From Ureibacillus sinduriensis BLB-1 = JCM 15800 (GTDB taxonomy: Bacteria > Bacillota > Bacilli > Bacillales_A > Planococcaceae): a stretch of DNA of 64,000 bases. The position numbers and the translations under genes were made by a program. The DNA is taken from positions 105,404-169,403 of the forward strand of contig NZ_JPVO01000048.1 of NCBI RefSeq assembly GCF_000772955.1, given 5' to 3'. The notes under the pieces are model-generated. The model worked only from the letters and a program-made list of their open reading frames with translations. It was not told the origin of the DNA and ran no database searches. Shown here piece after piece: positions 1 to 11,114 of this stretch. Position 1 is the stretch's first letter; the number at the start of each line of letters is the position of its first letter.

Positions 1-2
1 TG

Positions 3-641
3 CAACTATTAAGAAAGCTTAAGAAACCGGTTGCTGCACCAAGTGCAAACCGAAGCGGCAAGCCGAGTCCGACCAAAGCCGTTCATGTTGAAGAAGATAT
101 GCTTGGAAGAATCCCGCTCATACTGGACGGGGGAGCAACCGGAATCGGCATCGAATCCACGGTGCTTGATGTGACCGTAAACCCGCCAGTTATATTGCGT
201 CCGGGTGGCGTCACAAAAGAAATGCTTGAGGAAGTGATCGGGGAAGTCATCCAACCGACAAAATCGCAACAAGCATTGGAATCAACGCCAAAAGCCCCTG
301 GTATGAAGTACACACATTATGCACCAAACGCACCTGTCCAACTGATCGACAGCAATCAAGCGGTTGTACGGGATGCTATTTCAAAGCTTAAAAATGAGGG
401 AGAGAAGATTGCGCTTCTTGCGCCAATTTCCTTTGAAAATCTAGGTGCCGATTATTTCTTCCCTTATGGAGATGAGGGAGATAAAGAAATGATGAGCATA
501 AAACTCTACGATGATTTAAGAGCTTGCGATAAAACAGATGCTACTATGATATTAGCGACAGCAACCTCTACGGATGGCGTTGGAGCAGCCATCATGAATC
601 GCCTGGAAAAAGCCGCGGGCGGCAGGTGGTATAACGAATAA
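3..641 (+). CDS. ywlC: L-threonylcarbamoyladenylate synthase, 3' part (5' end outside window)
   Basis: The reading frame is open from base 3, so this is the C-terminal ~212 residues of a longer gene. The family makes threonylcarbamoyl-AMP from threonine, bicarbonate and ATP for the t6A modification of ANN-decoding tRNAs. Visible family motifs are PSANRSGKPSPT close to the window edge, the ILDGG segment and GIESTV, followed by the extra C-terminal Sua5 domain, so this is the long Sua5/YwlC form rather than the short TsaC form. The family assignment is firm. The downstream order (mntP, ywlE, rpiB, ywlG, glyA, upp) matches the B. subtilis ywl region. An ATG at 99 lies in the middle of the domain and is not the start. 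Confidence 0.93.
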   Translation, partial: QLLRKLKKPVAAPSANRSGKPSPTKAVHVEEDMLGRIPLILDGGATGIGIESTVLDVTVNPPVILRPGGVTKEMLEEVIGEVIQPTKSQQALESTPKAPGMKYTHYAPNAPVQLIDSNQAVVRDAISKLKNEGEKIALLAPISFENLGADYFFPYGDEGDKEMMSIKLYDDLRACDKTDATMILATATSTDGVGAAIMNRLEKAAGGRWYNE

Positions 642-877
642 CATGAAGCTTTGCCTAGTCTTTGGACGAAGGTGGAGCTTTTTCTTTTGATATTGGAGTA
701 AATAATATGATTATGTTTCTGTTTAGTAAGCTGGAATTTTTCATTTCGAAGAGTATATATGAAGGGGTGCTGAGTGAACGCTCTACATGAACACTAAGAC
801 ATTGCAAAATCACTGTAGTAATTATTAAATAATTTTACCGACTCAAAAAGGGATGATTGGACGATTTGTTGGAGTTG

Positions 878-1400
878 ATCACCGGGGATTGTCAAAAACT
901 TGGTTCTAATAGGACAATTTCAGGAGGGGGGAGCGCAGAAATGTCTTGGTACAAGCTCTAACAAGACAAATCATAGGAGAAGGGAGGTAGAAGTGTCGCA
1001 AAACAAGCTCTAATAGGACAAAACATAGGAGAAGGAAAGCAGAAATGTCCCAAAGCCGGCTCTAATAAGACATAAAATAGGAGAAGGAAAGTAGAAGTGT
1101 CACGAACTCAGCTCTAACAAGACAAAACATAGGAGAAGGAAAGGAGAAGTGTCCCAAAGCCGGCTCTAATAAGACAAAACATAGGAGAAGGAAGGTTGAA
1201 ATGTCCAAAACCCGGCTCTAATAAGACAAAACCATGGAGAAGGGAGGTAGAAGTGTTCCAAACCCGACTCTAATAAGACAAGACATAGGAGAAGGAAAGT
1301 AGAAGTGTCCCAAACTCAGCTTTAATAAGACAAATCAGTTGAAATCAATCTCAAAAATGTCACGAACCCGGCTCTAATAAGACAAATCTAGGACGAATGA
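878..1400. repeat. Tandem array A, 52-bp units (about 10 copies)
   Basis: The CTCTAA-like core recurs at 904, 956, 1008, 1060, 1112, 1164, 1216, 1268, 1320 and 1372, exactly 52 bp apart with no indels. Each unit carries TGTC, then a variable part often containing GCCGGC or CCCGGC, then CTCTAATAAGACA, then a purine-rich spacer (ATAGGAGAAGGAAAG). TGTC and GACA are inverted arms 19 nt apart, so each unit has a dyad. The array fills most of the 860-bp gap between ywlC and mntP, and no gene is visible there. The same unit family forms array B near 34.2-35.1 kb. Function unknown. Confidence 0.9.
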
Positions 1401-1436
1401 TGGCAAAGGATGTCACAGTAAAGATGGAAGATTGCA

Positions 1437-1466
1437 TTGATATTAGAAGGGGACGAGGCATAGGAT
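1437..1466 (+). promoter_or_regulatory. Possible sigma-A promoter for mntP
   Basis: TTGATA and TAGGAT are separated by 18 bp and lie about 35 bp before the mntP start. A TATAAA run just downstream could be an alternative -10. The match is weak. Confidence 0.3.
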
Positions 1467-1499
1467 AGTATAAAACTTATAAAGGAAAGAGGACTATTT

Positions 1500-2006
1500 T
1501 TGCAAGAGATACTTACGGGGCTTATTGTAGCACTTGATGTAGTGGCTCTTTACTTACTGCTACCGGATGTAAAGCAGCGGTTCTTACTTTCATTGTGGAC
1601 AGCTCTTCTACATATGATTTTCCCGATTATAGGATTCACTGTTGGGAGTTGGATGGTACATATATTACTGCAATGGTCTAACTTAGTTTCGAGTATTTTG
1701 CTATTTTCAATCGGGCTGCAATTGATACTTTCGACAAGAAATCGTCAAACAATCGTGATTCCTATCACAATTTTAGCAATAACAGCAAGTTTAGACACCT
1801 TTTCAGTAAGCATATCTTTTGGTATGCTAAATTTACAAAAGCATTTATTTATACTCAGTGCAGGTTTGTGGACTTTTGCACTATCTTACATTTCGTTATA
1901 TCTTGCAAAAAGCCGCTTGAAAATAAAAGGCGACGCTTTGAAATGGATCGCAGGTATGGCGCTGATCATCATCGGTGTTTATACATTCATTTATCATATC
2001 GAATAA
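1500..2006 (+). CDS. mntP: Manganese efflux pump MntP-like membrane protein
   Basis: This 168-residue, very hydrophobic protein has about six predicted membrane segments. The MntP family exports Mn(II) and has two internal repeats, each with an acidic residue in a membrane helix. Both can be seen: ALDVVALY near residue 11 and ASLDTFSVSISFG near residue 100. The N-terminal repeat is diverged from typical MntP, so the function is inferred from the second repeat and from gene order; the B. subtilis homologue ywlD also sits between ywlC and ywlE. The start is TTG at 1500, preceded by AAGGAAAGAGG. It is probably co-transcribed with ywlE, 23 bp downstream. Confidence 0.75.
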   Translation: MQEILTGLIVALDVVALYLLLPDVKQRFLLSLWTALLHMIFPIIGFTVGSWMVHILLQWSNLVSSILLFSIGLQLILSTRNRQTIVIPITILAITASLDTFSVSISFGMLNLQKHLFILSAGLWTFALSYISLYLAKSRLKIKGDALKWIAGMALIIIGVYTFIYHIE

Positions 2007-2029
2007 TTTAAAAGAGAGAGTGGACCCAC

Positions 2030-2479
2030 ATGAATATTTATTTCATTTGTACTGGCAATACATGTAGAAGTCCTATGGCCGAAGCTATATTACAAAATAA
2101 AAAACTTGATGGGGTACAAGTGAAGTCAGCGGGAATCTATGCATTGGAGGGAGGGGAAATCTCGGAAAATGCAAAAGCTGTAATCGAGCAAGAACAAATA
2201 CCCTACTATCATATTACATCCCAAGTAAAGCAGGAGGATATTGAATGGGCAGACTTAATCCTAACGATGACCTTGGCCCACAAAAATATGATCCTGCACT
2301 CTTTCCCCAATACACAAGGCAAAACCTTTACGCTTAAAGAATACGTAGTTCCCTTCAGTTCAAAAGATGTATCGGATCCGTTTGGCGGCGATCTTACTAC
2401 GTATAAACAAACTTACCTGGAATTAAACCGATTAATAGACGAATTAGTGATGAAAATTTCTGGAGGTAGCTTCGAATAA
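2030..2479 (+). CDS. ywlE: Protein-arginine phosphatase YwlE (low-Mr phosphatase fold)
   Basis: The 149-residue protein begins with the phosphate loop [13 protein letters not shown]. The CX5R signature gives the nucleophilic cysteine at residue 7 and the arginine that binds phosphate. The threonine inside the loop is the residue known to make YwlE select phospho-arginine over phospho-tyrosine. The general acid is the Asp in VSDPFGGD near residue 118. In B. subtilis YwlE reverses McsB arginine phosphorylation, which marks proteins for ClpCP and controls CtsR. The start is ATG after an AAGAGAGAG-type ribosome site. Its stop overlaps the start of the next gene (TAATG), which indicates translational coupling. 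Confidence 0.93.
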   Translation: MNIYFICTGNTCRSPMAEAILQNKKLDGVQVKSAGIYALEGGEISENAKAVIEQEQIPYYHITSQVKQEDIEWADLILTMTLAHKNMILHSFPNTQGKTFTLKEYVVPFSSKDVSDPFGGDLTTYKQTYLELNRLIDELVMKISGGSFE

Positions 2480-3774
2480 TGGACAATAAAACAACATTCA
2501 GCTTACGCAAAAAATTAGTTTTATTTGTAGGGATTTTAGCATTCGTAACGTATTCAACAAGTTTTGTATTTATACACTATCTTCACCCATTGATTTTCTC
2601 TCAATTTATTGAAAATCAAAGAGTTTTTGAACTTCTTACATATGTTTTTGGGATCACTTGGTCCTGTATCCTGGCTGCTATCTTCAGCATCATCTTAGTA
2701 AAACCGTTGCAGCAGCTTGAGAAATCGGCAAAGTTGGTTGCGGAAGGGAAAATAGGGCAGGATGTGAATGTGCCATATTCCCAGGATGAAATTGCCTCGG
2801 TTGCACAAGCATTCCAGTTGATGGTCACAAATCTTCGACACATGGTGGAAAGTATCGAGGGCAATTTTAATAAGACAAATGAAGTCATTATTGAACTTTC
2901 GGAACAAACATCCTCTGCATCACGTAAAGCGGAAGGGATTGCCTCGACAGTAGGCCAGATTTCCCAAGGGGCCGAGAGTGCGGCCGCTGCTGTCCAAGAT
3001 ACTGCCGAAGCGATTGAGGATGTACGATTATTGGCATCGGAAGTAAATACGCGTGCACTTAATTCGGCAAACCATTCCAAGGAAATTATACAGAACTTAG
3101 AAACAACAACGGATTCGATTCAAGGCTTGGTATCAAGCATCCAACAAATTGCACAAGGCAATGAAAAAGCCCTTGGCAATATACATCAGCTTGAAAAGAA
3201 TGCGGAACAAATTGAACGTATCATTGGCTTGGTAGGCGATATTGCCGCCCAAACGAACCTGTTGGCCCTAAATGCCTCGATTGAAGCAGCCCGTGCCGGA
3301 GAACACGGCAAAGGCTTTGCGGTCGTTGCGGAAGAAGTGCGGAGCTTGGCAGATGAAAGTGCGAAGGCAGTACAAGGCATTACGGGTCTAATTCAGACAA
3401 TGCAAGAAAATGTTGCGGTCGTCGTCAACCAAATGAATGAACAAGTAAGCTTTGCGGTAAAAGAATCTTCGAAGGTTTCGCAAACAACGGAAACAGTCGA
3501 AGGGATGGCTTCAAGTGTTCGGGAAATGGCCGATGCAGTGGTGATGATCTCGCAATTGGTGGAAAAACAAATGGTCAACATCGAAACGACTGCACGTCAA
3601 TCCCAGGAAGTGGCGGCAATCGCAGAACAAACGTCAGCCGGGGCAGAGGAAGTCCGAGGTTCGACGGAAGAACAAGCCTACGCGATTGAACAAGTTGAAA
3701 ATCTATCGAAAGATTTAAAACGACAGTCCGAACAACTTTATAAGATGATCCAACAATTCGACCGCTCCAACTAA
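2479..3774 (+). CDS. Methyl-accepting chemotaxis protein with minimal outer loop
   Basis: This 431-residue protein has two membrane helices, at about residues 11-31 and 50-72, separated by only ~20 residues. It therefore lacks a real extracellular ligand domain. A HAMP segment follows (about 70-125; [16 protein letters not shown]), then a long coiled-coil signalling domain. The conserved hairpin tip [20 protein letters not shown] near residues 253-275 would contact CheA and CheW. It probably senses membrane state, or works together with another receptor. The gene overlaps ywlE by one base and is not part of the B. subtilis ywl operon, so it looks like a local insertion. A strong terminator follows immediately. 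Confidence 0.93.
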   Translation: MDNKTTFSLRKKLVLFVGILAFVTYSTSFVFIHYLHPLIFSQFIENQRVFELLTYVFGITWSCILAAIFSIILVKPLQQLEKSAKLVAEGKIGQDVNVPYSQDEIASVAQAFQLMVTNLRHMVESIEGNFNKTNEVIIELSEQTSSASRKAEGIASTVGQISQGAESAAAAVQDTAEAIEDVRLLASEVNTRALNSANHSKEIIQNLETTTDSIQGLVSSIQQIAQGNEKALGNIHQLEKNAEQIERIIGLVGDIAAQTNLLALNASIEAARAGEHGKGFAVVAEEVRSLADESAKAVQGITGLIQTMQENVAVVVNQMNEQVSFAVKESSKVSQTTETVEGMASSVREMADAVVMISQLVEKQMVNIETTARQSQEVAAIAEQTSAGAEEVRGSTEEQAYAIEQVENLSKDLKRQSEQLYKMIQQFDRSN

Positions 3775-3778
3775 ACCC

Positions 3779-3817
3779 CCCCTCATGTCATCAATACGGC
3801 ATGAGGGGTTTTTTTAT
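3779..3817 (+). terminator. Rho-independent terminator after the chemotaxis receptor gene
   Basis: The 9-bp arms CCCCTCATG and CATGAGGGG (3779-3787 and 3800-3808) are followed by eight T residues. Confidence 0.93.
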
Positions 3818-3835
3818 TGAATAGTACATAAAGAG

Positions 3836-3882
3836 TTTTCTGAATTGTGCCGGAATTGTGTGAGTGCCTGGCACACACACAA
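3836..3882. repeat. REP-like palindromic element, copy 1
   Basis: The palindrome GTGCCTGGCAC (3864-3874) follows CTGAATTGTG...GAATTGTGTGA. The same palindrome and left flank recur at 21.9 and 50.4 kb. This copy has one palindrome, whereas the other two have pairs. Confidence 0.75.
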
Positions 3883-4067
3883 TTAAAACACGAATTATAG
3901 AGGTTGTTGATGCGCCAATTTAGGGCTAAATGTGAACGAAATTCAATCGATGCGAAAAAATATTCGTATTTTGAGTAATAGTTTATATGAAAGTTTGCAA
4001 AATACATGTAATTCTTCTTGAATTAGTGGTAAACTGTTCATGATAATACACGCTAGGAGGGAACGTA

Positions 4068-4505
4068 GTGAAAATTGCAATTTCTTCAGACCACGGTGGG
4101 AATAACTTACGAAAAGAAATTATGTCACTATTAGATGAACTTAACATGAGCTATCAAGATTTTGGTCCGCAGTCGGGTGATTCAGTTGATTATCCTGATT
4201 ATGCAAAACCGGTAGCGGATGGAGTAGCAAGTGGTGAATTTGATCGTGGAATTTTAATTTGCGGAACGGGCATTGGAATGTCCATCGCTGCTAATAAAGT
4301 AAAAGGTATCCGTTGTGCACTTGTTCATGATGTGTTCAGCGCAAAAGCAACTCGTTGCCACAACGATTCAAATATTTTGGCAATGGGTGAACGCGTTATC
4401 GGACCTGGCCTAGCTAGTGAAATTGTGAAAACGTGGTTGGGCACAGATTTTGAAGGTGGCCGCCATACACGTCGTGTTGAAAAAATCTCCGAGCTTGAGG
4501 GGTAA
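4068..4505 (+). CDS. rpiB: Ribose-5-phosphate isomerase B (RpiB/LacAB family)
   Basis: The 145-residue enzyme interconverts ribose 5-phosphate and ribulose 5-phosphate in the pentose phosphate pathway. Diagnostic segments are SSDHGG near the N-terminus and CGTGIGMSIAANK, with the catalytic Cys near residue 65 and the anion-binding loop; GGRHTRRV near the end contributes phosphate-binding arginines. The start is GTG at 4068 behind AGGAGGG. Together with ywlG, 8 bp downstream, it forms a pair that keeps the order seen in B. subtilis (ywlF-ywlG). Confidence 0.93.
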   Translation: MKIAISSDHGGNNLRKEIMSLLDELNMSYQDFGPQSGDSVDYPDYAKPVADGVASGEFDRGILICGTGIGMSIAANKVKGIRCALVHDVFSAKATRCHNDSNILAMGERVIGPGLASEIVKTWLGTDFEGGRHTRRVEKISELEG

Positions 4506-4513
4506 GTGTCTGG

Positions 4514-5059
4514 ATGCATTCATTACAACAAGTGCAATCACAACTGTCCCAACTGCTCAATGAATTAGAACAACAAGTAACATTTACGCCAAAACAGCTG
4601 TTTGTCATCGGTTGCTCGACATCGGAAATTGCAGGGTCCAAAATTGGCACTTCCGGGGCTATCGAAATTGCTGAAGTTCTGTTTGAAGAACTTACAACAT
4701 TTGCGTGGAAGCATCATCTTTATTTGGTCTTTCAAGGCTGCGAGCACATCAACCGCGCATTGACATTGGAAGCTGAAGCCGCACAGTACTACTCATTGGA
4801 ACCGGTGACGGTCATTCCGGTTAAACATGCAGGTGGTTCCATGTCAGCTTATGCTTATACGAAACTTGAGAATCCGGTTGTCGTGGAACACGTTCGCGCA
4901 CACGGCGGAATCGATATCGGGCAAACACTTATCGGAATGCATTTGAAAGAAGTAGCGATTCCAATCCGGACAGGGATACGTCAAATTGGGGAAGCGGTTG
5001 TGACGATTGCCACAACACGCCCGAAATTAATCGGGGGTCCGAGAGCTGTTTATAGTTGA
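4514..5059 (+). CDS. ywlG: YwlG, UPF0340/TIGR01440 family protein
   Basis: This 181-residue soluble protein belongs to a family of unknown function that is widespread in Firmicutes. Conserved stretches include GCSTSEIAGSKIG, FQGCEHINRALT and the GGSMSAYAYT segment. The gene lies 8 bp after rpiB and before glyA, as in B. subtilis. The ATG is preceded by GAGGGG inside the rpiB stop region. I can see no catalytic motif that would assign an activity. Confidence 0.88.
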   Translation: MHSLQQVQSQLSQLLNELEQQVTFTPKQLFVIGCSTSEIAGSKIGTSGAIEIAEVLFEELTTFAWKHHLYLVFQGCEHINRALTLEAEAAQYYSLEPVTVIPVKHAGGSMSAYAYTKLENPVVVEHVRAHGGIDIGQTLIGMHLKEVAIPIRTGIRQIGEAVVTIATTRPKLIGGPRAVYS

Positions 5060-5191
5060 AACAGTGGAGAAATAACTCACACTTAATTAAAACAATCAGA
5101 GAAGTGATAGGAAATACAAATTTGGGATAAAAATCCGTAATAGGATTTTTCATTAATAAAAAAATGAAGAAATTTTAGGGGGATTTGTACA

Positions 5192-6451
5192 ATGGCATAT
5201 GAAAAAGTTGCAGCACAAGACAAAGCGGTATTAGAAGGTATTTTAGCAGAGAAGAAACGCCAACAAGCCAACATCGAACTGATCGCATCCGAAAACATCG
5301 TTTCTGAAGCAGTAATGGAAGCGCAAGGATCAGTATTAACAAACAAATATGCTGAGGGGTATCCTGGCAAACGTTACTATGGTGGCTGTGAGCATGTGGA
5401 CGTTGTGGAAGATATCGCTCGTGATCGTGTTAAACAAATCTTTGGTGCCGAATATGCAAACGTGCAACCGCATTCCGGCGCACAAGCGAATATGGCTGTC
5501 TATTTCACAATTCTTGAACCGGGCGATACAGTCCTGGGGATGAACCTTTCACATGGCGGCCACTTAACACATGGCTCTCCTGTAAACTTCTCTGGTATTC
5601 AATATAAATTTGTGGAGTACGGTGTAACAAAAGATACACATGTAATCGACTATGAAGATGTTCGTGCTAAAGCGCTTGAACACAAGCCAAAGTTGATCGT
5701 TGCCGGTGCATCTGCTTATCCACGTGAAATCGACTTCAAAAAATTCCGTGAGATTGCTGATGAAGTGGGCGCTTATTTCATGGTAGACATGGCTCATATT
5801 GCAGGTCTTGTAGCTACTGGCGAACACCCATCTCCAGTGCCATATGCAGATTTCGTTACTTCTACGACACACAAAACATTACGTGGTCCTCGCGGCGGAC
5901 TCATTTTAACTTCTGAAGAATGGGGCAAAAAGATTGATAAATCGGTATTCCCAGGAATTCAAGGTGGTCCTTTGATGCATGTAATCGCTGCAAAAGCGGT
6001 AGCGTTCGGGGAAGCATTGCAACCGGAATTTAAAGAGTACGCAAAGCAAATTAAAGCAAACGCAAAAGCACTTGCAGAAACGTTGAGTGCGGAAGGTTTG
6101 GAATTAGTTTCAGGCGGTACGGATAACCACCTTTTATTAGTGAACGTGAAATCAGTTGGTTTAACAGGTAAAGTGGCTGAAAAAGTGTTGGATGAAGTAG
6201 GAATCACAGCGAATAAAAACACGATCCCATATGATGAAGAAAAACCGTTCGTAACATCAGGGATCCGTCTTGGAACGGCAGCTGTAACTAGCCGTGGCTT
6301 CAAAGAAGAAGATTTGAAAGAAGTTGGTTTGATTATCGCGAAACTTCTAAAAAATCCAGAAGACGCAGCAGTAAAACAAGAAGCAACAGAACGCGTAAAA
6401 GTGTTGACGGACAAATACCCAATCTACGAAGAACTAGTAACAAATATTTAA
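5192..6451 (+). CDS. glyA: Serine hydroxymethyltransferase
   Basis: The 419-residue PLP enzyme converts serine and tetrahydrofolate into glycine and methylene-tetrahydrofolate, the main one-carbon entry point. Visible motifs are [11 protein letters not shown] near residue 30, [14 protein letters not shown], and the PLP-lysine loop [14 protein letters not shown] near residues 223-236. The length is standard. The ATG has TTTAGGGGGATT upstream. A clear terminator lies 8 bp after the stop, so the gene can end its own transcript. No riboswitch was seen in the 130-bp leader. Confidence 0.97.
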   Translation: MAYEKVAAQDKAVLEGILAEKKRQQANIELIASENIVSEAVMEAQGSVLTNKYAEGYPGKRYYGGCEHVDVVEDIARDRVKQIFGAEYANVQPHSGAQANMAVYFTILEPGDTVLGMNLSHGGHLTHGSPVNFSGIQYKFVEYGVTKDTHVIDYEDVRAKALEHKPKLIVAGASAYPREIDFKKFREIADEVGAYFMVDMAHIAGLVATGEHPSPVPYADFVTSTTHKTLRGPRGGLILTSEEWGKKIDKSVFPGIQGGPLMHVIAAKAVAFGEALQPEFKEYAKQIKANAKALAETLSAEGLELVSGGTDNHLLLVNVKSVGLTGKVAEKVLDEVGITANKNTIPYDEEKPFVTSGIRLGTAAVTSRGFKEEDLKEVGLIIAKLLKNPEDAAVKQEATERVKVLTDKYPIYEELVTNI

Positions 6452-6458
6452 TAGCTTG

Positions 6459-6491
6459 AGCTAGTGAGTTTATTCTCACTAGCTTTTTTTG
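6459..6491 (+). terminator. Terminator after glyA
   Basis: The perfect 10-bp arms AGCTAGTGAG and CTCACTAGCT (6459-6468 and 6475-6484) are followed by seven T residues. Confidence 0.95.
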
Positions 6492-6991
6492 CGATTAATT
6501 TGCTGGGAGTTCGATGACATCATAGAAGAAACGACTTTGTAATAGGAGGAAACATATTTATTTCAGGCGAATTCTAGTCCAATCCTGTCTCCAGCAAACT
6601 TGATTGGGCTAGATATTTGTTATATTGAGGGTTGTTTAGTGACAGAATCGTACACTGGACATCTCTTAGTTGTCCAAATGAAGTTTATATCATCTAGCTA
6701 TTAATCTTCGCATTTATTCATAGAACGAAAATCTCCCAAATTCGAAACTCCAACCCGCTTAGGCTCAGCCACCCCTTCTTCAACTCCGCCCTTTAGAAGC
6801 ATCCTACATAGAACAAGCAGTCGCGGCCCCTACTGTTTCCTTTAATGAAATGAAAAAGTTCCCAAAAACCCATTCGACATATTGTTTTATGTTATGACTT
6901 TTTTTGATATACTAGGCTAGATACAGTGAAACTGCATTTTAGTTTGGGGAAATCTCACTTAATGTCAGGTTACAAAAAGGAGCGAAATCAA
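6492..6991. other. Gap between glyA and upp
   Basis: No gene, repeat or RNA structure is recognised here. The last 100 bp (TTGTTT ... TATACT near 6883-6914) could hold the upp promoter, but the spacing is not ideal. Confidence 0.5.
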
Positions 6992-7621
6992 TTGAGCAAA
7001 GTATATGTATTTGACCACCCATTAATCCAACATAAGTTAACTTATATTCGTGATAAAAACACGGGAACAAAAGAATTTCGTGAGCTGGTTGACGAAGTGT
7101 CCACATTAATGGCATTCGAAATTACGCGCGATATGCCGCTGGAAGAAATTGAAATTGATACACCAGTAACTACGGCGAAAACAAAAGTGCTGTCAGGCAA
7201 GAAAATTGCAATCGTTCCAATCTTGCGTGCGGGAATCGGCATGGTGGACGGAGTGCTTAAATTAATCCCTGCTGCAAAAGTTGGCCATATCGGGTTATAC
7301 CGTGATCCGGAAACGTTAAAACCGGTGGAATACTATGCAAAACTTCCGGCTGATGTGGAAGAACGCGACTTCATCATTGTGGATCCGATGCTCGCAACTG
7401 GCGGTTCTGCAGTGGAAGCGATCAACTCACTAAAAACGCGCGGTGCGAAAAATATTAAATTCATGTGCCTGATTGCAGCTCCGGAAGGTGTACAAGCCAT
7501 CCAAGAATCTCATCCGGACGTGGATATTTATATCGCGGCACTTGATGAAAAATTAAACGATCACGGTTATATCGTGCCTGGTTTAGGGGATGCGGGAGAC
7601 CGTTTATTTGGAACAAAATAA
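6992..7621 (+). CDS. upp: Uracil phosphoribosyltransferase
   Basis: The 209-residue enzyme makes UMP from uracil and PRPP (pyrimidine salvage). The PRPP-binding loop is [11 protein letters not shown] near residue 130, and the uracil-binding C-terminal part contains the [12 protein letters not shown] segment. The start is TTG at 6992 ([10 protein letters not shown] read as [10 protein letters not shown]), 9 bp after AAAAAGGAGCG. An earlier in-frame ATG at 6926 would add 22 residues unlike the family. The gene lies between glyA and mnaA. Confidence 0.95.
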   Translation: MSKVYVFDHPLIQHKLTYIRDKNTGTKEFRELVDEVSTLMAFEITRDMPLEEIEIDTPVTTAKTKVLSGKKIAIVPILRAGIGMVDGVLKLIPAAKVGHIGLYRDPETLKPVEYYAKLPADVEERDFIIVDPMLATGGSAVEAINSLKTRGAKNIKFMCLIAAPEGVQAIQESHPDVDIYIAALDEKLNDHGYIVPGLGDAGDRLFGTK

Positions 7622-7803
7622 GTCGGTATGCAGTCCAATTTATTGCGGCGGAAATAATTCGGCAGACATCTCACTGAATCTAGCTGATACACCCGTCGAC
7701 GGCGGATCAACCCTTTAAATTGGTGGATAAGTTTCAAACGCACGTCAAAGAGCGCAATCCAACAAACATTTGCCGCCTAATCAACGACCAACACTAACTA
7801 AAT

Positions 7804-7838
7804 TACGACCTTCTTTATTAAAGGAAGGTCGTAAACTA
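7804..7838 (+). terminator. Hairpin between upp and mnaA
   Basis: The perfect 10-bp arms TACGACCTTC and GAAGGTCGTA have a 10-nt loop and are followed by a short T-containing tail. It lies about 24 bp before the mnaA start, so it may be an upp terminator or part of the mnaA leader. The rest of the 240-bp gap shows nothing recognisable. Confidence 0.6.
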
Positions 7839-7861
7839 TTTTGAAGGACGGTGCATTTCAA

Positions 7862-8983
7862 ATGAGTAAAAAATGGAAGGTAATGACGATTTTCGGAACT
7901 AGGCCGGAAGCGATTAAAATGGCCCCGCTTGTTCTGGAATTACAGAAACACCCTGAAAAAATCGAATCAATCGTGACAGTAACCGCTCAACATCGCCAAA
8001 TGTTGGACCAAGTATTGGAGACCTTCAACATCAAGCCAGATTATGATTTAAATATTATGAAGGATCGCCAAACTTTAATTGACGTCACAACGAACGCTCT
8101 TCAAGGTTTGGATCGTGTCATGAAGGAAGCAAAGCCCGACATCGTTCTTGTGCACGGCGATACAACAACGACATTCGTTGGGAGCTTGGCTGCCTTTTAC
8201 AATCAAATCGCAATCGGCCATGTAGAGGCGGGACTGCGAACAGGGAACAAATATTCACCTTACCCGGAAGAAATGAACCGCCAACTGACAGGTGTAATGG
8301 CAGATTTGCATTTTGCCCCGACTGAAAACTCAAAAGAAAATCTATTAAAAGAAAATAAAGATGAACAAGTTATATTTGTAACGGGAAATACGGCAATCGA
8401 TGCATTAAAAACAACGGTTAGTGAAAACTATAGCCATTCGGTTTTAGAAAAATTAGGAGACGACCGCATGATTCTACTGACTGCACACCGCAGGGAAAAC
8501 CTGGGGCAGCCGATGCGCAATATGTTCAAGGCGATCAAGCGGCTACTGGCAGAGCATGATGATGTGCAAGTCGTATATCCTGTTCATTTAAATCCTGCAG
8601 TTCGGGAAATAGCTGACGAAATATTGGGGAACGACCCTCGGATTCATTTGATTGAGCCATTGGAAGTGTTTGATTTCCATAACTTTGCGGCCCGTTCGTT
8701 CCTGATTTTAACGGATTCAGGTGGCGTACAGGAAGAAGCGCCATCCTTGGGGAAACCCGTTTTGGTATTACGTGATACGACGGAGCGCCCTGAAGGAATA
8801 GCTGCCGGAACATTGAAACTGGCTGGTACCGAAGAGGAAACAATCTATAAGCTGGCCAAAGAATTATTGGAGGACAGGGCGGCATTTGAAGCGATGGCCC
8901 ACGCCTCAAATCCTTATGGGGATGGCCATGCGTCGAAACGTATTGTGGAAGCGTTAATTAGTTTCTTTGAAAAAGGTGAATAA
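7862..8983 (+). CDS. mnaA: UDP-N-acetylglucosamine 2-epimerase (non-hydrolysing)
   Basis: The 373-residue enzyme interconverts UDP-GlcNAc and UDP-ManNAc, the donor used for the ManNAc-GlcNAc linkage unit of wall polymers. Motifs are GTRPEAIKMAPL at the start, HGDTTTT, HVEAGLRTGN, TAHRREN and DSGGVQEEAPSLGKP, with the DTTERPEG segment completing the UDP site. I chose ATG 7862 because it aligns with family N-termini; the frame also opens at a TTG at 7841. The product would feed the TagA-type transferase encoded at 40 kb. The gene is immediately upstream of the ATP synthase operon. Confidence 0.95.
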   Translation: MSKKWKVMTIFGTRPEAIKMAPLVLELQKHPEKIESIVTVTAQHRQMLDQVLETFNIKPDYDLNIMKDRQTLIDVTTNALQGLDRVMKEAKPDIVLVHGDTTTTFVGSLAAFYNQIAIGHVEAGLRTGNKYSPYPEEMNRQLTGVMADLHFAPTENSKENLLKENKDEQVIFVTGNTAIDALKTTVSENYSHSVLEKLGDDRMILLTAHRRENLGQPMRNMFKAIKRLLAEHDDVQVVYPVHLNPAVREIADEILGNDPRIHLIEPLEVFDFHNFAARSFLILTDSGGVQEEAPSLGKPVLVLRDTTERPEGIAAGTLKLAGTEEETIYKLAKELLEDRAAFEAMAHASNPYGDGHASKRIVEALISFFEKGE

Positions 8984-9161
8984 TAAAGGCTCATTAAAGA
9001 TATGTTATGAATAAAAAGTTGGGTTTTGGCAAAAAAATGATGGAAAGTCTAATTTTATTCACTCAATAAAGAACTTTTATCCTTTTGTTTTAATTTCTAA
9101 CACAAATTTGTCAAGAATTTGACAACATTTCAGTTCTTGTGAAGTTTTTAACCTGAACCAA

Positions 9162-9190
9162 TTGACATCAATTTACCCCTATTGTATGCT
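9162..9190 (+). promoter_or_regulatory. Sigma-A promoter of the ATP synthase operon
   Basis: TTGACA, a 17-bp spacer and TATGCT make a near-consensus promoter within the 520-bp gap between mnaA and atpI. It would give a leader of about 310 nt before atpI. Nothing else in the gap is recognised. Confidence 0.75.
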
Positions 9191-9506
9191 TACAAAGGGT
9201 AAGAATGATAAGGGTTTTATGGGGACAATCGACCCCGAAACACTTGTTATATCAAGTTTCTACTAGATTGACAGTTGAAACTGATCAGTGTCAATCCGCA
9301 ACGTTTTCAGGCGTCTGGTATTGATGGATTTACAGCTTAGAAAACTTGGAATAATAGAAATTTCTCATTCAACGAGGGATTTATTACTATTATTGTGTCT
9401 TTTCGACAACTGTTGGAAATGCTTGTAATTCAATCGCAACGCTTGATTCCATAAGTAGAGGACGATTTAAACTTTACTCGAAAAAGATTTGGGAGATAAA
9501 TTGCCA

Positions 9507-9878
9507 ATGCTAGATTTGCATCACATTTTCGCTATGCAGAAGAAAGCGTTATTTTTTTTGCTCGCTCTTTGTGCATTAGGATGGGGATTTACCTCGTATC
9601 CTACAGTATTTGCTGGTATTGCTGTCGGTGCTTGCTTTGGTACATATAACTTTTGGATTCTTGTTCGAAGAATGGACAAGTTTGATCGTTCCATTAGTGA
9701 AGGGAAAAAAACAGTATCACTCGGTTCAGCTTTACGCTTTGGGTCAGGTATTGCATCAGTCGCTATCGCAATTACGTTGCCACAATATTTTCATCTAATT
9801 AGCACAGTGATAGGGCTAATGATTCCATACGTTTTCCTATTTATAGGAGTTATCGTATCGTCGGTCAGAAACAAATAA
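9507..9878 (+). CDS. atpI: ATP synthase protein I
   Basis: This small membrane protein of ~123 residues has four predicted helices. AtpI assists assembly of the c-ring and stands first in most atp operons. Family-like features are the first helix KKALFFLLALCALGWG and the GACFGTYNFWILVRRMD segment. The start is uncertain: ATG 9507 lies 11 nt after GGGAG, while TTG 9501 is also possible. The sequence is poorly conserved between species, so the identification depends partly on position, 30 bp before atpB. Confidence 0.85.
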   Translation: MLDLHHIFAMQKKALFFLLALCALGWGFTSYPTVFAGIAVGACFGTYNFWILVRRMDKFDRSISEGKKTVSLGSALRFGSGIASVAIAITLPQYFHLISTVIGLMIPYVFLFIGVIVSSVRNK

Positions 9879-10622
<744 letters not shown>

Positions 10623-10649
10623 TATAAAGCTTTTAGTGTAAAACATTAG

Positions 10650-10910
<261 letters not shown>

Positions 10911-11114
10911 TTGTCGGCTCAACAAAACATATGTGGCGAAGATGATTCCACAAGAAGAAACTTCGCCATTCCTTTTGTTTAAAATGCAATCTTTTATTAA
11001 ATTGAATGTAAAGCAGTACTAAACATAGATTTTAAAATGTTTCGGCATTCGTAATAGACGAACTTATCCGGAACTCTCTAATTTTTGATAGCTCTTGAAG
11101 GGAGTGAAACAATC

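Noticed and set aside
878..1400. CRISPR array
   Set aside because: The whole 52-bp unit is repeated, with no unique spacers of the CRISPR kind and no cas genes.
3783..4007. Minus-strand frame across the REP element
   Set aside because: It runs through a terminator and a palindromic repeat; no ribosome site.
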